Of a stretch of DNA of 8,215 nt, positions 6,632 to 8,215 are shown in pieces. The notes beneath the pieces were generated by a model. It was not told the origin of the DNA. It was given only the letters and a program-made list of their open reading frames with translations, and ran no database searches. A program made the translations under genes and the position numbers. How positions within the stretch are numbered: the stretch's first letter is position 1; the number at the start of each line of letters is the position of its first letter. Source of the DNA: Bordetella parapertussis (lineage in GTDB: Bacteria > Pseudomonadota > Gammaproteobacteria > Burkholderiales > Burkholderiaceae_B); NCBI GenBank assembly GCA_945911685.1, contig CAMEAW010000128.1, forward strand, positions 1-8,215. The letters run 5' to 3'.

Positions 6632-7756
6632 GTGGTGAACTCGTCTTACTATATTGGGCTAATGTCTGGCACCAGCCTAGACGGGGTGGATGCCGTACTA
6701 GCGAACTTTGACGCTCTGGGCAAGCCCACGGTCGTTGCCCGCGCAGCAGGTACGTTTGACCCAGCCTTGCGCGAAACCCTCTTCTCGCTAAACACCTCAG
6801 GCCCTGACGAACTTGCTCGCGCCGCCTTAGCCGCCAATAGCTTGGTCACACTGTATGCCAAGCTAGTCGCTCAAACGCTCGAACAAGCCAGGCTCTCGTC
6901 ATCGCAAATTTCAGCCATTGGCGCCCACGGTCAAACCGTCAGGCATCAACCGAGTCTGGGCTATACCATTCAGCTCAACTCGCCCGCACTGCTTGCCGAG
7001 CTCACAGCTATCGCAGTGGTGGCCGATTTTAGAAGTCGCGATGTTGCTGCGGGTGGCCAAGGCGCGCCTTTGGTGCCAGTTTTTCACGCTGGGATTTTTT
7101 CAACTGACTACACCCGCGTAATTTTGAACCTAGGCGGCATCGCAAATATCACGATCTTACGACCCGGCGCAGACCCACTTGGTTTTGACACTGGGCCCGC
7201 TAACGCCTTAATGGATAGTTGGTGCCAGTTACACACGCAACAAAGTTTTGACGTTGACGGGGCTTGGGGAGCCCAAGGCCTGGTCAATCAAGCGCTGCTC
7301 GATCGCTTAAATAATGCAGAGCCTTGGCTGAAGTTGCCACCACCAAAGTCTACTGGCCGCGATCTGTTTAACCTTGAGTGGCTCGAGCCTCGCCTGCAAT
7401 ACTGTCTGGGGCGAATGGCGCTCGGGACAAGCCTAACGCCACAAGACGTACAGGCGACCCTATGTGCCTTCACAGCAGCAACAGCGGCGCGGGCGATCAA
7501 CACCTATGCGCCCGATGCGCAAGAGGTCTTGCTATGCGGTGGTGGTGCAAACAATCGCTCTTTGCGAAAAGACCTGCAGGCAGCGTTGCCCTGCGCGGTG
7601 ACCACCACCGATAGTGCTGGGGTCGGGACACAGGATGTTGAGGCCTTGGCCTTTGCCTGGCTGGCCTGGGCGCATCAACACGGCGTAGCTGCCGGCAACC
7701 CTAAAGTGACAGGCGCGCGCGGCGCGCGCATTTTAGGTGCGACTTGGCCCGCCTGA
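6632..7756 (+). CDS. anmK: Anhydro-N-acetylmuramic acid kinase
   Basis: Cytoplasmic kinase of peptidoglycan recycling: with ATP and water it opens the 1,6-anhydro ring of anhydroMurNAc and yields MurNAc-6-phosphate. The 374 residues cover the whole family: the phosphate-binding YIGLMSGTSLDGVD at 7-20, GAHGQTVRH at 97-105, GGQGAPLVP at 141-149, LNLGGIANIT at 165-174, the catalytic-aspartate motif GFDTGPANALMD at 184-195 (D186), LCGGGANN at 301-308, and the C-terminal VTGARGARILGA at 359-370. The start is one of two tandem GTG codons (6632 or 6635). The internal ATG at 6662 would remove the YIGL strand before the ATP loop and is unlikely. No clear Shine-Dalgarno is visible, and the gene starts 11 bp after the peptidase stop, which suggests coupling to it. 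The context fits: one product cuts the wall, the other recycles its sugar. An 18-base G/C-only tract lies near the 3' end (7712-7729). Confidence 0.97.
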   Translation: MVNSSYYIGLMSGTSLDGVDAVLANFDALGKPTVVARAAGTFDPALRETLFSLNTSGPDELARAALAANSLVTLYAKLVAQTLEQARLSSSQISAIGAHGQTVRHQPSLGYTIQLNSPALLAELTAIAVVADFRSRDVAAGGQGAPLVPVFHAGIFSTDYTRVILNLGGIANITILRPGADPLGFDTGPANALMDSWCQLHTQQSFDVDGAWGAQGLVNQALLDRLNNAEPWLKLPPPKSTGRDLFNLEWLEPRLQYCLGRMALGTSLTPQDVQATLCAFTAATAARAINTYAPDAQEVLLCGGGANNRSLRKDLQAALPCAVTTTDSAGVGTQDVEALAFAWLAWAHQHGVAAGNPKVTGARGARILGATWPA

Positions 7757-7908
7757 ATCGATAGCCACCGGCTTCTCAACTTAAGGTGTAGTTTGATCCG
7801 TTAAGTTTGGCCTGACCAAAATGCAAAAACCACGTTAAACGTGGTTTTTCGATACTTTAGGCGTACTTTCTAACTCGGCAATCGCCCGCTGTCTGTCAAG
7901 CAACGCGC
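7757..7908. other. Convergent anmK/erpA intergenic region
   Basis: This 152 bp gap between convergent genes contains a strong palindromic terminator (listed separately) and, before it, an inverted repeat AACTTAA (7778-7784) / TTAAGTT (7801-7807) with a 16-base loop. I see no gene here. The stretch from 7850 to 7908 shows nothing recognisable. Confidence 0.6.
7825..7849. terminator. Bidirectional Rho-independent terminator
   Basis: Perfect inverted repeat with 11-base arms, AAAAACCACGT and ACGTGGTTTTT, around a three-base loop TAA. The GC-containing core (CCACGT/ACGTGG) is flanked by A5 and T5, so either strand reads as a hairpin ending in a U-run. It lies 68 bp after the anmK stop and 59 bp after the erpA stop, as expected for a terminator shared by two convergent genes. 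Confidence 0.92.
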
Positions 7909-8215
7909 TTAGACTGAAAACGATGAACCACAACCACAGGTTGTTGCTGCGTTTGGATTGCGAATGACGAATTGCGAGCCTTCGATGTCTTCTTTGTAAT
8001 CGATCTCTGCGCCCACCAAATACTGAAAGCTCATCGGGTCAACTAGCAACGCTACGCCATTTTTTTCGAGTGTTGTGTCATCTTCGTTGACGTCTTCGTC
8101 AAAGGTGAAGCCGTACTGAAAACCCGAGCAACCACCACCCTGCACGAACACGCGCAGTTTGAGGTTTGAATTACCCTCTTCGATCAATAAATCTTTAACC
8201 TTGGCAGCCGCTGAG
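7909..8215 (-). CDS. erpA: Iron-sulfur cluster insertion protein ErpA (5' end outside window)
   Basis: A-type Fe-S carrier of the cytoplasm that passes clusters to apo-enzymes, including those of isoprenoid synthesis and respiration. The frame runs open through the right edge: upstream of a TTG at 8187 it continues as SAAAKVKDL, which fits the family N-terminal helix, so the TTG is not the start. Of the 101 visible residues (numbered from the edge), the three cluster-binding cysteines are present: C29 in [13 protein letters not shown], and C93 and C95 in [10 protein letters not shown] at the C terminus. Acidic FDEDVNEDD follows the first cysteine region, and DPMSFQYL and the IDYKED stretch match ErpA better than IscA or SufA. 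Compared with a usual length of about 115-125 residues, roughly 15-25 residues are missing. It is transcribed toward anmK and ends ahead of the shared terminator. The subfamily call is from motif memory, not a tree. Confidence 0.93.
   Translation of the reverse strand, partial: SAAAKVKDLLIEEGNSNLKLRVFVQGGGCSGFQYGFTFDEDVNEDDTTLEKNGVALLVDPMSFQYLVGAEIDYKEDIEGSQFVIRNPNAATTCGCGSSFSV

Noticed and set aside
8185..8187. TTG at 8187 as the erpA start
   Set aside because: The upstream in-frame codons encode SAAAKVKDL, which matches the expected ErpA N-terminal helix and runs to the window edge, so the gene is cut rather than starting here.
1..8215. A hidden mobile element, defence system, CRISPR array or novel operon
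   Set aside because: All eight long genes are recognisable housekeeping functions with intact motifs and full expected lengths apart from the edge-cut erpA, gaps are short, and no transposase, integrase, repeat array or compositional break was seen.

Overview
The window is an ordinary housekeeping stretch of a bacterial chromosome, most likely from a betaproteobacterium of the Burkholderiales (an Alcaligenaceae-like member is my best guess). This rests on protein character and on remembered gene order: tyrS facing an M23 peptidase gene, anmK and erpA, and the glyA-nrdR-ribD-ribE run. It does not rest on any search. Base composition looks moderately GC-rich throughout, and no block stands out as foreign. 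There is no tRNA, rRNA, CRISPR array, insertion sequence, integrase or phage gene.

Left part (about 1-5000, all minus strand). Read in the direction of transcription the order is tyrS (tyrosyl-tRNA synthetase), glyA (serine hydroxymethyltransferase), nrdR (repressor of ribonucleotide reductase genes), ribD (bifunctional deaminase/reductase) and ribE (riboflavin synthase). nrdR, ribD and ribE are tightly packed: the nrdR stop and ribD start share an ATGA, and ribD and ribE are one base apart. tyrS-glyA (77 bp) and glyA-nrdR (123 bp) are looser and hold small GC-rich inverted repeats without the U-tract of a terminator. The gap before nrdR holds the most structured unexplained element of the window.

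Centre (4998-5192). This is a 195 bp divergent promoter region between tyrS (minus) and the M23 peptidase gene (plus).

Right part (5193-8215). A membrane-anchored M23 murein endopeptidase gene is followed 11 bp later by anmK (anhydro-N-acetylmuramic acid kinase), both on the plus strand. The first is predicted to open peptidoglycan cross-links, and the second recycles the anhydro-sugar released by wall turnover, so the pair makes sense as a cell-wall remodelling and recycling unit. It converges on erpA (minus, cut by the right edge), an Fe-S cluster carrier. A perfect 11-bp-stem hairpin flanked by A5 and T5 lies between them and looks like a shared bidirectional terminator.

I found no convincing evidence of a new biological system. 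The findings are modest: non-coding structure before nrdR, a tyrS start with almost no ribosome binding site, translational coupling of nrdR to riboflavin genes, and a few short repeats.
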